NCBI GenBank assembly: GCA_004151065.3
Contig: NWUY0304388354.1
Coordinates: forward strand, 1 to 10,669
Direction: 5' to 3'
Source of the DNA: Larix sibirica
Lineage: Eukaryota; Streptophyta; Pinopsida; Pinales; Pinaceae
Length of the DNA stretch: 10,669 nt
The notes beneath the pieces are model-generated. The model saw nothing but the letters and a program-made list of their open reading frames with translations. It did no database searches and was not told the DNA's origin. This document shows, one piece after another, positions 1 to 6,672 of the stretch (position 1 is its first letter; each line of letters opens with the position of its first letter). The translations under genes and the position numbers were made by a program.

Positions 1-291
1 AAATAGCCTAAAATGGCCATTTTCACTTCATTTTCACCCAATTAGGAGGAGGCGGAGGTTTTCACATCTTTCCCTTAATTTACTTATTGGGTGGGGGGCC
101 TGGTCGAGCGTTAAAACCCTACTAATTTGGCCATTTTAGCTTGGCGGAGGTTTTAGCAGAATACACTATTCGTTTTGGATTATCTCGATTCCGGGGATTG
201 GGGTGGGTGGGTAAATAGTGAGTGGCTCCATGACAATAGCGTATACAAAGAAACGGCATCGAAAGTAAGGTAAGATCGTGCATCAGTTCCA

Positions 292-359
292 AAACATCCA
301 AGAAGACGTCCTCCATCGGTTCCCAGACAAGAAGACATCTCCGAAACATCCAAGAAGAC
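292..359 (+). repeat. Imperfect direct repeat, AAACATCCAAGAAGAC
   Basis: The 16-base string AAACATCCAAGAAGAC is present at 292-307 and again at 344-359, 52 bases apart. A shorter diverged copy (CAGACAAGAAGACATC) lies between them at 324-339. This looks like a decayed short tandem array. It accounts for the Lys/Asp/Pro-rich look of the small frame that crosses it. Confidence 0.8.
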
Positions 360-383
360 ATCGGCCCCACCTTACATTGAATG

Positions 384-473
384 CATCAACACTTGGAGCA
401 ACACCTGGCATTGCCTCCTCCTGGGGTCAAGTACCGGATGGAGTACCGGCATCTCGTGAATCAACACCTGGCA
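384..473 (+). repeat. Short direct repeats, CAACACCTGGCA and AGTACCGG
   Basis: CAACACCTGGCA occurs exactly at 399-410 and 462-473, and a diverged version (CATCAACACTTGG) sits at 384-396. Between them AGTACCGG occurs twice, around 430-437 and 442-449. The pattern continues the short-period duplication style seen elsewhere in the window. Confidence 0.75.
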
Positions 474-691
474 ATCATAGGGAACCGATCTAAAAGGGCA
501 TAGTTCAGTAATAATCAAATCCACTTTCAGTGCCCTGATGATAGATTATTATGCCTCGGCCCCCCTAAGAAAGCAATTTCATTATCCAAGAATGGTGACT
601 GAGGCTGTTGTCTATAACCGGTATCCGATCCAAGTAGCCCAGCTTGAGTATCCAAGGTAGAGTAACCAAGCCCATCTGAGTAACCAATAAC

Positions 692-703
692 GCGCCCGGG
701 CGC
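692..703. other. GC-only 12-bp palindrome
   Basis: GCGCCCGGGCGC is a perfect 12-base palindrome with no A or T, in otherwise mixed-composition DNA. It could form a small cruciform or be a remnant of a mobile palindromic repeat such as those known in plant and algal organelle genomes. No second copy was found in this window, so the assignment stays open. Confidence 0.6.
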
Positions 704-747
704 CTGTACTTTAGCACGGTATTGTCATAGAAATTGTAAGTATCCGG

Positions 748-765
748 TATATATACGTATATATA
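748..765. other. AT-rich 18-bp palindrome around TACGTA
   Basis: TATATATACGTATATATA is a perfect 18-base palindrome. The central CGTA resembles the CRTA core of many plant mitochondrial promoters, and the AT-rich flank fits that too. No gene follows in either direction and a four-base core is weak evidence, so a promoter is only a possibility. Extrusion as a cruciform or chance in an AT-rich tract are equally likely. Confidence 0.45.
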
Positions 766-888
766 ACTCCTCAGCTATGTGATATTGTATATGGCACTAT
801 TGTGTAAGCTAACTCGCTATGTCCTTACCACGTAATAACGGGATCATCACCACGGCATCACGACCACGTCTTAATGTTCCACGTAAAT

Positions 889-1100
889 GGCCAGGCCTCA
901 AGTGTCCAGGCCTCTATCGTGTGTCCAGGCCTCCTCTATCGTGTGTCCAGACTTCTTCAAGTGTCCAGGCCTCAAGTTCGACGGCATCCCGGAAAGACTC
1001 ACTCACTAATGGCCTAACTCACCTCATTGTCGCATATCGTTGTGGAACCTCAAATGGTGTATTGTGTCAAGACCTCTATCGTGTGTCAAGGCCTCTCGTT
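889..1100 (+). repeat. Degenerate minisatellite A, core GTGTCCAGGCCTC
   Basis: Seven copies of a core resembling GTGTCCAGGCCTC are visible. Their CCAGGCCT-like centres begin at 891, 906, 925, 947, 965, 1068 and 1087, so most are 15-22 bases apart. Several copies are joined by TATC, giving TATCGTGTGTCCAGGCC. A 102-codon open frame (819-1127) spans the array and shows the peptide LYRVSRP twice purely because of the repeat, so it is not called a gene. The joining ATCGTGT string is shared with the array at 1604-2190. Confidence 0.8.
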
Positions 1101-1172
1101 AAGGGACTCGGCTTGTTGGGTGAATGATCCAGTGTCTCGTCTATGCGGCAGGTTCTTGCTCCCGGGTCTCGC

Positions 1173-1470
1173 GCGGTAGCGCTCCAACCAACCTCATGGG
1201 GGCAAGCGGTAGCGATCAGGGGCAAGCGGTAGCAAACCAAACAACCTCATGGGGGCAAGCGATAGCAATCAGTCATCATCCAGGGGGCAAGCGGTAGCTA
1301 TCATTTCCCAATCAAGGGGGCCAGCGGTAGCGATCGATCATCATGTAACCCGCGGTAGCGTTCCTCATTCCTAAAATCATGGGGGCAAGGCGGCGGTAGC
1401 GATTCTTTATTTACCAATCCAGGAGGCAAGCGGTAGGGATCATTTCCAAATCCAGGGGCAAGTAATGGGG
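1173..1470 (+). repeat. Degenerate minisatellite B, GGGGGCAAGCGGTAGCGATCA
   Basis: At least nine copies of a unit resembling GGGGGCAAGCGGTAGCGATC are present. GCGGTAGCG-like cores start at 1173, 1206, 1226, 1259, 1291, 1324, 1352, 1393 and 1430. Four of the eight intervals are 32 or 33 bases; the others run from 20 to 41. Copies differ by substitutions and small indels, and a trailing partial copy lies near 1456. The linker between cores is not conserved in sequence or length. This is an old degenerate minisatellite; function unknown. Confidence 0.85.
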
Positions 1471-1550
1471 GATGCGGGAATGGTAAGCGTTAATGGGTAA
1501 TGCGTATGGAATGCTTCCTGGGCAGTGAAAAAGTGTAATGAGTATCTTCC

Positions 1551-1587
1551 CTTGCCAACGCCAATCAACTTGCCAACGCCAATCAAC
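1551..1587. repeat. Exact 18-bp tandem duplication
   Basis: TTGCCAACGCCAATCAAC is present twice head to tail at 1552-1569 and 1570-1587, with one further matching base in front. The two units are identical, so the duplication is recent compared with the diverged arrays on either side. Minus-strand frames across it show a doubled peptide for this reason only. Confidence 0.95.
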
Positions 1588-1603
1588 ATCAAAAATGAAC
1601 TCG

Positions 1604-2190
1604 ACATGCATCGTGGAAACGTCATCGTACCTCATGCATCGAACCTGCTGCTGCATCGTGTAAAATTATGCATTGTGTAACCTCTCGCATCGTGTCCTCA
1701 TCTGCTACGTGTCATCATCATGCATCGTACCTCGTTGTGGAACCCTTCTTATCGTGGAAACCTCATCTCACTTAACCTAACCTTCATCGTGTAACCTAAC
1801 CTGTATCGCTCATGTAAGCTCTACGTGTAGCTCAACGTGTAACCTACCTCATTGTGTAACATCAAGCATCGTGTAACCTTCATTGTGTAACCCATTGTTC
1901 CATATTGTTAAGTGAAAGGAGATCAGTAGTTGTAGGAACCCTGTTCTGTATCGTGAAGTGAAAGGGGAAGAATGAAAGGGTACTAATACTCCTGGATCTC
2001 CCTCCTAGGGCTACGAGTGTCACGTACCTCCTTCCTGGCAATAAGTGTGTTCTATGCGGAGTAGCTCATTGTGTAACCTCAAGCATCGTGATCAAGCATC
2101 GTACCTAATCGAACCTCAAAACGTGTAACCACATTGTGTAACAACCTCATTGTATCATGTCATCGACATCACATCAACCTCTACGTGTCT
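1604..2190 (+). repeat. Degenerate minisatellite C, core CATCGTGTAACCTC
   Basis: The stretch is built from variants of CATCGTGTAACCTC. GTGTAAC occurs about nine times, often as CATTGTGTAACC, CATCGTGTAACC or ACGTGTAACC. Related forms such as CATCGTGGAAACC, CATCGTACCTC and TTGTGGAACC fill much of the remaining sequence. The array is densest at 1604-1900 and 2065-2190. Between them, at about 1905-2055, the sequence is not visibly repetitive apart from GTGAAGTGAAAGG-like strings. There is no constant spacer, and no open frame of note. Confidence 0.8.
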
Positions 2191-3088
2191 CTATATGAGT
2201 ATCTGCCTCTGTAGGGACTGTCCCCCTCTGTAGGAGTATTCCCCTTGCACTAGGAAGCGCAAGCCCCTCCGGGACCTTGATTCCCATGGGATCACTGTAG
2301 GAGAAAACCAATTGATTAGTCCCATTGGCTTATTCCCTTCCCTTCCTCCCTCCCCTCCCCTCCCCATTGGATTAGTGGCGTACCTGTGCTCCTCCCTGTG
2401 TCTTATTGCTCACCCTGTGGAGAAGTGTGGAATCAATCATTATGAACTAACCGGTGCTACTCGCCATCGCTGACTGTAATTCGTTCACACATGGTACGAA
2501 CACATACCTCCTGGGCACGTGGGATCAATAACTGTTCACGTCGAACTGGGCACGGGGTATTGTGAATGACCCTCACTCACTGACTCACCTAAGTCACGCG
2601 TCCTGTACCTTATTCCCGTCCTGTGCCGTCCCGTACCGGCGGATGTGGCATGTGATGAAGGTGAACGGGTATGCAGGTGAACGGGTATCATTTCCTTTTC
2701 CTTCGTCTTGGCCAGTGTGAATCTGGACCCCTCTCGGAAGATGTGGGCTATCGATCAGTCACTATTCGGCAAGCATAAGAAACCTTCGCATCCTCAGCTG
2801 GCTTGCGAGGAGCCTGACCAACTTAATGAACCACCGCAACATATATAAGATATTGGGTTATTTCATTAGGTGATTCCGGTGATTCCGGTGTATGATTCCA
2901 GCCACCTGACTCGCTAACGCTCAAACAGTGCCGTTCATCGACCTGTTCATCCACCTCGTAATCCACCTCGTAATCTAGTCATCGACCTCAGAAAGGATAC
3001 CTCATCGATCGTGAGGTCGTGATCCATTAGATTTTGATTCAATGAAATGGTGGAATAGGAGTAGTTATCAGGCTTACCTCCTAAATAA
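2191..3088. other. Gene-free stretch with tandem duplications
   Basis: I see no coding sequence. The visible structures are a polypyrimidine tract (listed separately) and exact short tandem duplications at 2659-2688 (period 16, GGTGAACGGGTAT twice), 2869-2890 (period 9, GGTGATTCC twice plus a partial copy) and 2949-2975 (period 12, ATCCACCTCGTA twice plus a partial copy). CCTCTGTAGG is also doubled near 2210-2235, and TCCCATTGG/TCCCCATTGG flank the pyrimidine tract. Confidence 0.65.
2333..2365 (-). other. Polypyrimidine tract; minus-strand G-quadruplex motif
   Basis: The plus strand is 33 uninterrupted pyrimidines. Read on the minus strand, 2345-2365 is GGGG, GGGG, GGGG, GGG, GG separated by single A residues. 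That meets the usual rule for a G-quadruplex (four runs of at least three G) with one-base loops, which are known to favour stable folding. A role in transcription or replication pausing is inference. Confidence 0.8.
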
Positions 3089-3122
3089 GGTAGTCGATCT
3101 AAGGCTTACCTTCTCGATAAGG
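3070..3122. repeat. Imperfect 32-bp tandem repeat
   Basis: AGGCTTACCTCCTAAATAAGG at 3070-3090 recurs as AGGCTTACCTTCTCGATAAGG at 3102-3122, 32 bases later, with about 17 of 21 positions matching. It lies at the very start of the long open frame at 3089-3691. Confidence 0.75.
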
Positions 3123-3691
3123 GAGTAACGCCTCGTGTGTATGGAATATTTCAGAGTTGGTCGGGTTGCCGGGTCGGGAGCGGTTACGATGCGCTAAAGA
3201 AAGCTTTAGCCATCTGTTGGGGTTGTTATTATCCGAACAATTGGCCTACGCGATGCCGGAATGATGAGACACTCAGATGCTATTCTGAGCGCCTAAACTC
3301 CGCCCCTATAGGAAAGGTTCTCCAGGACGCAGTGCTGGTGGCGGTTAATAGCCCCGGATATATATTTCCGTCCCAAAGCATAAATGCCCATCTTACCGGT
3401 ATATTGGCGAAGTCCGGTAAGATCCCCAAACCCATAGGGGGAAGGCTAAGGCGAGGTGAAAACCGAGATTGGTCCTCAAACCAACCGAGGATGCTCGATC
3501 CCCAAACCACAAATTTAGAGTCACTTTTCACTACCAGTGCTGTATCCGCGACGGGCTCGAGTTCCGCGGCCTCACCCTCCCTTTGGATTAGAAAGGAAGG
3601 ACGATTTCAATGCGAAAGGAAATGGCGAGGGCTAACGCATTGCATCAGCACCTGTATTGCCAAAGATGGCATGTCCCTTACGTTTATATAG
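3089..3691 (+). CDS. Orphan open frame of about 200 codons, function unknown
   Basis: This is the longest uninterrupted frame in the window, open from just after a TAA at 3086-3088 to a stop at 3689-3691. There is no early ATG; the first usable start would be GTG at 3137, giving 184 codons. I do not recognise the product. I see no signal peptide, membrane segment or catalytic motif. Residues around 133-150 from that start are Ser/Ala/Thr-rich (TTSAVSATGSSSAASPS), in the style of the Ala/Ser-rich tracts further right. An 83-codon frame lies antisense to it at 3280-3531. The absence of an ATG and of any known family suggests a chance or relic frame; a real orphan gene is possible but unlikely. 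Confidence 0.2.
   Translation, partial: GSRSKAYLLDKGVTPRVYGIFQSWSGCRVGSGYDALKKALAICWGCYYPNNWPTRCRNDETLRCYSERLNSAPIGKVLQDAVLVAVNSPGYIFPSQSINAHLTGILAKSGKIPKPIGGRLRRGENRDWSSNQPRMLDPQTTNLESLFTTSAVSATGSSSAASPSLWIRKEGRFQCERKWRGLTHCISTCIAKDGMSLTFI
3193..3210. other. Perfect small hairpin inside the orphan frame
   Basis: GCTAAAG, a four-base loop AAAG, then CTTTAGC give a perfect 7-bp stem. There is no T-run after it. Function unknown; it may be chance. Confidence 0.5.
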
Positions 3692-3714
3692 ACCCGTTTT
3701 TGCTGTTGGTAATA

Positions 3715-3888
3715 CACCCATCGCCCAATATCGGAGGCACCAGTCACAGGCAAGAAGCTCACAGTATCCATAGATTACCCGGAACAGACTATGGTTATAC
3801 AACTCTGACCTTTACCGTCTCCTCTCCTACCTATACTGTTGGAATCAGGTCAATTGCTGATGGAGCAGGATCTCAAACAAGCTATTGA
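3715..3888 (+). pseudogene. Coding-like Ser/Thr tract with one TRSI-type motif
   Basis: This is the right part of a frame that is open from 3610 to the stop at 3886-3888. Its end, roughly TTLTFTVSSPTYT followed by GIRSIADGAG, aligns by eye with the start of the tract at 6673 (TLTVSATFSTAGGKTRSIAPAAG). The motif ATCAGGTCAATT at 3844-3855 encodes I-R-S-I. The matching order of Thr/Ser-rich segment, RSI motif and Gly/Ala segment suggests common origin with the other tracts listed. The left part of the frame (3610-3714) shows nothing recognisable. Confidence 0.4.
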
Positions 3889-3976
3889 ATTGGTCAGAAT
3901 GCGGAAGGGGTGCTTGAGAAAGATCAATTAGTTATGGTTTGAAAAGCAGAATATCCAGTTTGAGTTCTTGTTCGAG

Positions 3977-4498
3977 CTAATTCAGGTGCAGATATAGGAT
4001 GCCCCCGGCAGGGCTCGACCAACGGGAGAGGAGATTTGTACTTTTCACCAAATCCAAATCCGGTGCATCAGGACGAAATAAAGCATGTGGTGTTTCCAGT
4101 TCCTGTGTGAATGTGTAAATTGACCTAGTGAAACTATATCTGGTTGACTCAGTAGTGGAGGTAGATACATAGGCATAGGTCGCGGAGACAGAACTAATTG
4201 CAATGAACTTTGTTTACCTGCAAGCAGTAGATTCCGCAGCAGAGGCAGAGCCAAAGCCAGTGCACTTTGTTTACCGTGAGGAAGCAGGGAAAGCATAGGA
4301 AGTAGCATCAGAGGCCAAGGCGGAAGAGAAAGAAGCAACGGTAGTCAAGACATAGACAGAGGCAATAAAGGTAACAGGGGCAAAGGCAGCTTTAGCACCC
4401 GCAGCTAAGGCATAGGTGTGAGCGGGAGCAGCAGTAGACACAGATCGAGATGCATTTGACCGCTTTCCATGCGTGCAATATGAAATAGCTATGGGAGG
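3977..4498 (-). pseudogene. Decayed Ala/Ser/Thr/Tyr-rich reading frame
   Basis: On the minus strand one frame runs 174 codons from after a TAA (4499-4501) to a TAG (3977-3979), broken only by TAA at 4271-4273 and at 4214-4216. Codons end mostly in pyrimidine (GCT, TCT, TAT, ACT, GCC, GTC), giving an Ala/Ser/Thr/Tyr/Phe-rich peptide with pieces such as SRSVST, AAFAPVTFIASV and TRSIYTFT. The two stops lie exactly 57 bases apart, in matching context (GG TAA ACA AAG), so they fall in a 19-codon duplicated unit. No signal peptide, start codon or known domain is visible. I read it as a relic of a repetitive protein or codon-level repeat of unknown origin. Confidence 0.4.
4206..4274 (-). repeat. 57-bp (19-codon) diverged duplication
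   Basis: ACTTTGTTTACC occurs on the plus strand at about 4207-4218 and 4264-4275, 57 bases apart. On the minus strand the two units read TK-(C/F)-(T/I)-(G/A)-(F/I)-(G/S)-S-(A/V)-S-A after the same TAA. The similarity is clearest in the first third of each unit. TTGTTTACC occurs again near 4753. Confidence 0.6.
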
Positions 4499-4548
4499 TT
4501 ACTATAAGCTGTGTGAGAATTCATTACATCGAGATCGATACCCACTAC

Positions 4549-4716
4549 CTAAGTGTCAACTATTGATCGAGTTGCCCGAGAAGCCATATCGCCAGCGGCT
4601 AAGGTAGCAGGAAAGGAGGTAGAACCAATGGACCGAGTCTCAGTATAAGCACGAGCAGCATAAGAGTAAGCATCCAGGCCAACTCTAGTCCTATATCTCG
4701 TAGCAGCACCCGTTTC
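4549..4716 (-). pseudogene. Coding-like tract with two TRSI motifs
   Basis: A minus-strand frame of 55 codons runs from after TAA (4717-4719) to TAG (4549-4551). It contains ATRY, RTRV, ETRSIGST and ATRSIVDT, the last two 22 codons apart. The underlying DNA is ACTCGGTCCATT (plus positions 4627-4638, reversed) and ACTCGATCAATA (4561-4572, reversed). It is in a different frame from the tract at 3977-4498, so the two are not one intact gene. It overlaps the 3' half of another open frame at 4599-4961. Confidence 0.4.
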
Positions 4717-4961
4717 TTAAGAACCAGCAACAATTCTTTGAATTCATTTACCTTGTTTACCGAGATCCAATGTGAAGGAACTACAGCTTCTGCACCTGCT
4801 TGATTCGGCCCCCCACCCAATAGAGTGATTGGTTGATTTATTGGTTGAATCAATACAGCCTGTCTTCTTAGAGGGATGTAGGGACGGAATGATTTCTCTT
4901 TTGACTCAAGTTCAGCGCAACAAGAAGTTTGCTTGGAACCAGATCTTGAAAACATACTCAT
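4599..4961 (-). CDS. Orphan 120-codon open frame with ATG start
   Basis: This minus-strand frame starts with ATG at 4961 and ends at 4599. The N-terminal two thirds has a natural-looking mixed composition, including the stretch PINQPITLLGGGPNQ. The last third becomes Leu-rich because it reads the TRSI-type tract at 4549-4716 in another frame. The LLGGGP coding bases coincide with a 16-bp inverted repeat shared with 85-100. I recognise no domain or family. It could be a piece of an unknown gene joined to repeat sequence, or chance. Confidence 0.2.
   Translation of the reverse strand: MSMFSRSGSKQTSCCAELESKEKSFRPYIPLRRQAVLIQPINQPITLLGGGPNQAGAEAVVPSHWISVNKVNEFKELLLVLKKRVLLRDIGLELAWMLTLMLLVLILRLGPLVLPPFLLP
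4807..4822 (-). repeat. 16-bp inverted copy of 85-100
   Basis: GGCCCCCCACCCAATA at 4807-4822 is the exact reverse complement of TATTGGGTGGGGGGCC at 85-100. The match ends sharply on both sides. In plant mitochondria short inverted repeats of this size can support rare recombination; whether this one does cannot be seen here. Confidence 0.85.
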
Positions 4962-4986
4962 TCACCACACCCCTGCATGATCATGA

Positions 4987-5021
4987 TACGGTACGGTACG
5001 GGGCCGAGTGAGTGAGCGAGT
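4987..5021. repeat. Adjacent microsatellites (TACGG)3 and (GAGT)4
   Basis: TACGG is repeated three times at 4987-5001. It is followed by GAGTGAGTGAGCGAGT at 5006-5021, four units with one mismatch. Both look like slippage products. Confidence 0.85.
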
Positions 5022-5949
5022 CACAGCCCTCAAAATAGGGTCATTCATTGCCGATAGCAAGTACTCAATGCCGGTAGTCAATGTAGTCGATTCAGGTGTC
5101 GATGCCTTCTTTTCCGTTTTTGATCCGATAAGGAGGAGGATGTCTTATTGTAGGTTTTGGAACCAATGAAGTATTCCCAGCGGCCCCATCATTCGCTGAA
5201 TAGCGGTACCATCCCCATCTCACAAAGCCACATCATTCACGTACCAACTAATTAGCTCTCTTACTCGATAAACATCTAACGTCCTCCTCATCAATACCCA
5301 TCCGCACGTCCCCACATTACGCATTCCCCCATCCACACATTCTCGCATTACCGCCTACCATACCCCATTCAGTACGCCTGCCCCGTACACGTCAACAAGG
5401 AAGGAGACTATTGGTTCCAAGTTGAAGGACAAGTTGATGTCTAAAAAGGAGGAAGGACAGGTAAGTGGATTTCATTTGATATTGGCACCCCGGCAGGACT
5501 AGGGATCCAGGGTAGGTAGGGAGGGAGGTAGATCTTCGAGATGAGCGGGCCAACAAACAGACGGATCCAGAATGGACCGAGCATGTGTGTGAGGGAGGTG
5601 GTCACCAATTAGGAGTGATTGACGAGCTTTCTTTATGAATTTGATGGACAACATAGTGTGAGGTGGAGCGCTCCAACGGATGGATTTATACTGACATACA
5701 CAAAAGAAAGTGGCTCAACAAACCATTCATCATAAGCCTATAACAACACGCCCACCTGGTTCTCTATTGCTTCATGCTTGCTGGCTTCTCAAATCACCCA
5801 ACGAATTAGAGAATAGGTTTACACCAGGTTTCCAACATACCCGAGAGAGGAGAAGGCTCACACCACTAGACGAGAAAAGGAGTTAATCACCCATCGATAC
5901 ACCAAATTATCATTATGTTCTCATCCATGTTCCCAACATAAAAAAGCAA
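5022..5949. other. Intergenic stretch, no gene seen
   Basis: No frame of note. At 5200-5400 the sequence is rich in short CCCCATC/CACATTC/CGCATTAC-like variants, suggesting another very diverged minisatellite. GTAGGTAGGGAGGGAGGTAG near 5512-5531 is a GGTA/GGGA microsatellite. GCGCTCCAAC near 5667-5676 also occurs near 1180-1189. Nothing resembling a promoter or RNA gene was found. Confidence 0.55.
5385..5402 (+). repeat. Dispersed GTACACGTC repeat related to 6018-6140
   Basis: GCCTGCCCCGTACACGTC followed by AACAAGG resembles the string around 6028-6066, where CCTGCCAAGTACACGTCC is followed by CACGTCACCAAGG. It looks like one outlying copy of the cluster at 6018-6140. Confidence 0.5.
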
Positions 5950-6017
5950 TTTTGCCTTGTTGTTGACTTACGAGCATGTCGATTATACATGTTACCCGCA
6001 GACGAGAAAAGAGAAGT

Positions 6018-6140
6018 CCGCCAAGTCCAACCTGCCAAGTACACGTCCCCAGTCCACGTCACCAAGGTCACAAAGTTGTTCCAGTCCGCATCGTAAGGAA
6101 CCTGCCGGGTCCGCGTACACCAAGTACGAACAATTCCAAT
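6018..6140 (+). repeat. Cluster of CCTGCCAAGTACACGTC-like degenerate repeats
   Basis: CCGCCAAGTCCAA, CCTGCCAAGTACACGTCC, CCAGTCCACGTCACCAAGG and CCTGCCGGGTCCGCGTACAC are related variants in close succession. Three overlapping open frames of 61-88 codons cross the cluster, two on the plus strand and one on the minus. All are Pro/Ser/Gln- or Trp/Thr/Gly-rich because of the repeat, and none is called a gene. Confidence 0.6.
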
Positions 6141-6180
6141 AAGGCACCCGCCAAGGAAGGAAGTTAGTGAACCCGCCATA

Positions 6181-6433
6181 TGCTAGAGAGTGTGCCTATG
6201 TGAAGCAAGGAAAAGGAAGTGGAAGTGGTGCATCATTAGATAAGGATATGACGGAATCTCCTTCCTGCAATGACTGATCTGATATGATCATTCCTACCTC
6301 TCCTTTAGTCGAGAGTTCGGCAAGCTCACCCTATATTGCTACCAAAATGCCAGTGAAGAAATCGATCTCTCTGAAAAGCGTAATTACATATATAATAGCA
6401 GCATTTTATCCTATTTAAGAGCCAATTGATTAA
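6181..6433. other. Intergenic, nothing recognised
   Basis: No open frame, RNA gene or clear repeat is visible. CCAATTGATTA near 6423-6433 also occurs near 2309-2319; at 11 bases this may be chance. Confidence 0.5.
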
Positions 6434-6640
6434 GAACCAGATTCTTTTGATCCAGTCTTAAACCCAATTGCCTTTGCCTCTGCAGAAGAGAGAAAGAGAA
6501 GGAGACGCTCTTGCTCACTTCCCCCGTGTACCATTTCATTCATTATGAAATTAGAAAGACGAAGGTCCAAAGATGGCCCTATGGATATGGCTCTGGATCT
6601 GTATATGAAACTGAATGGTCCCCTCGTTTTGTGTCCCTAA
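6434..6640 (+). pseudogene. Coding-like 68-codon open stretch, unknown
   Basis: The frame is open from after TAA (6431-6433) to TAA (6638-6640), and a possible ATG at 6545 would leave 31 codons. The first part contains NPIAFASAEE, whose DNA (GCCTTTGCCTCTGC) resembles strings in the Ala/Ser tracts at 3977-4498 and 6673-7143. A basic run (RKRRRR) follows, then DMALDLYMKLNG. In another frame, 6578-6610 reads YGYGSGSVYETE, similar to GYGYRSFYGDF at about 6766-6800. Not recognised as any known protein. Confidence 0.25.
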
Positions 6641-6672
6641 GAAGAGAATCACGGCATTAATATACGTAATAG

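Larger units (their letters stand above)
1..818. other. Intergenic stretch with short direct repeats, no gene
   Basis: No reading frame here resembles a known protein. The stretch holds dispersed short direct repeats: GGCGGAGGTTTT occurs at 51-62 and 143-154, and TGGCCATTTT at 14-23 and 128-137, with different offsets (92 and 114), so this is not one simple duplication. Small open frames at 122-370 (minus) and 278-493 (plus) have no recognisable content and overlap the repeats, so I do not call them genes. Confidence 0.6.

Noticed and set aside
748-765. Mitochondrial CRTA-type promoter
   Set aside because: The four-base core is too common, and no gene follows within reach. It is kept only as a palindrome.
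819-1127. 102-codon open frame
   Set aside because: It coincides with minisatellite A; the repeated peptide LYRVSRP comes directly from the DNA repeat.
1173-1470. CRISPR-like array with 32-33 bp spacing
   Set aside because: Repeat units are degenerate, spacing ranges from 20 to 41, the linkers contain recognisable repeat variants rather than unique spacers, and no cas gene is near.
1766-1800. Telomere-like AACCTAACCT strings
   Set aside because: Only two units occur at a time and they are variants of the CATCGTGTAACCTC minisatellite; the plant telomere unit CCCTAAA is not present as an array.
5957-6179. Overlapping open frames on both strands
   Set aside because: Both strands are open because the region is a short-period repeat poor in stop codons. 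The peptides are low-complexity and unlike known proteins.
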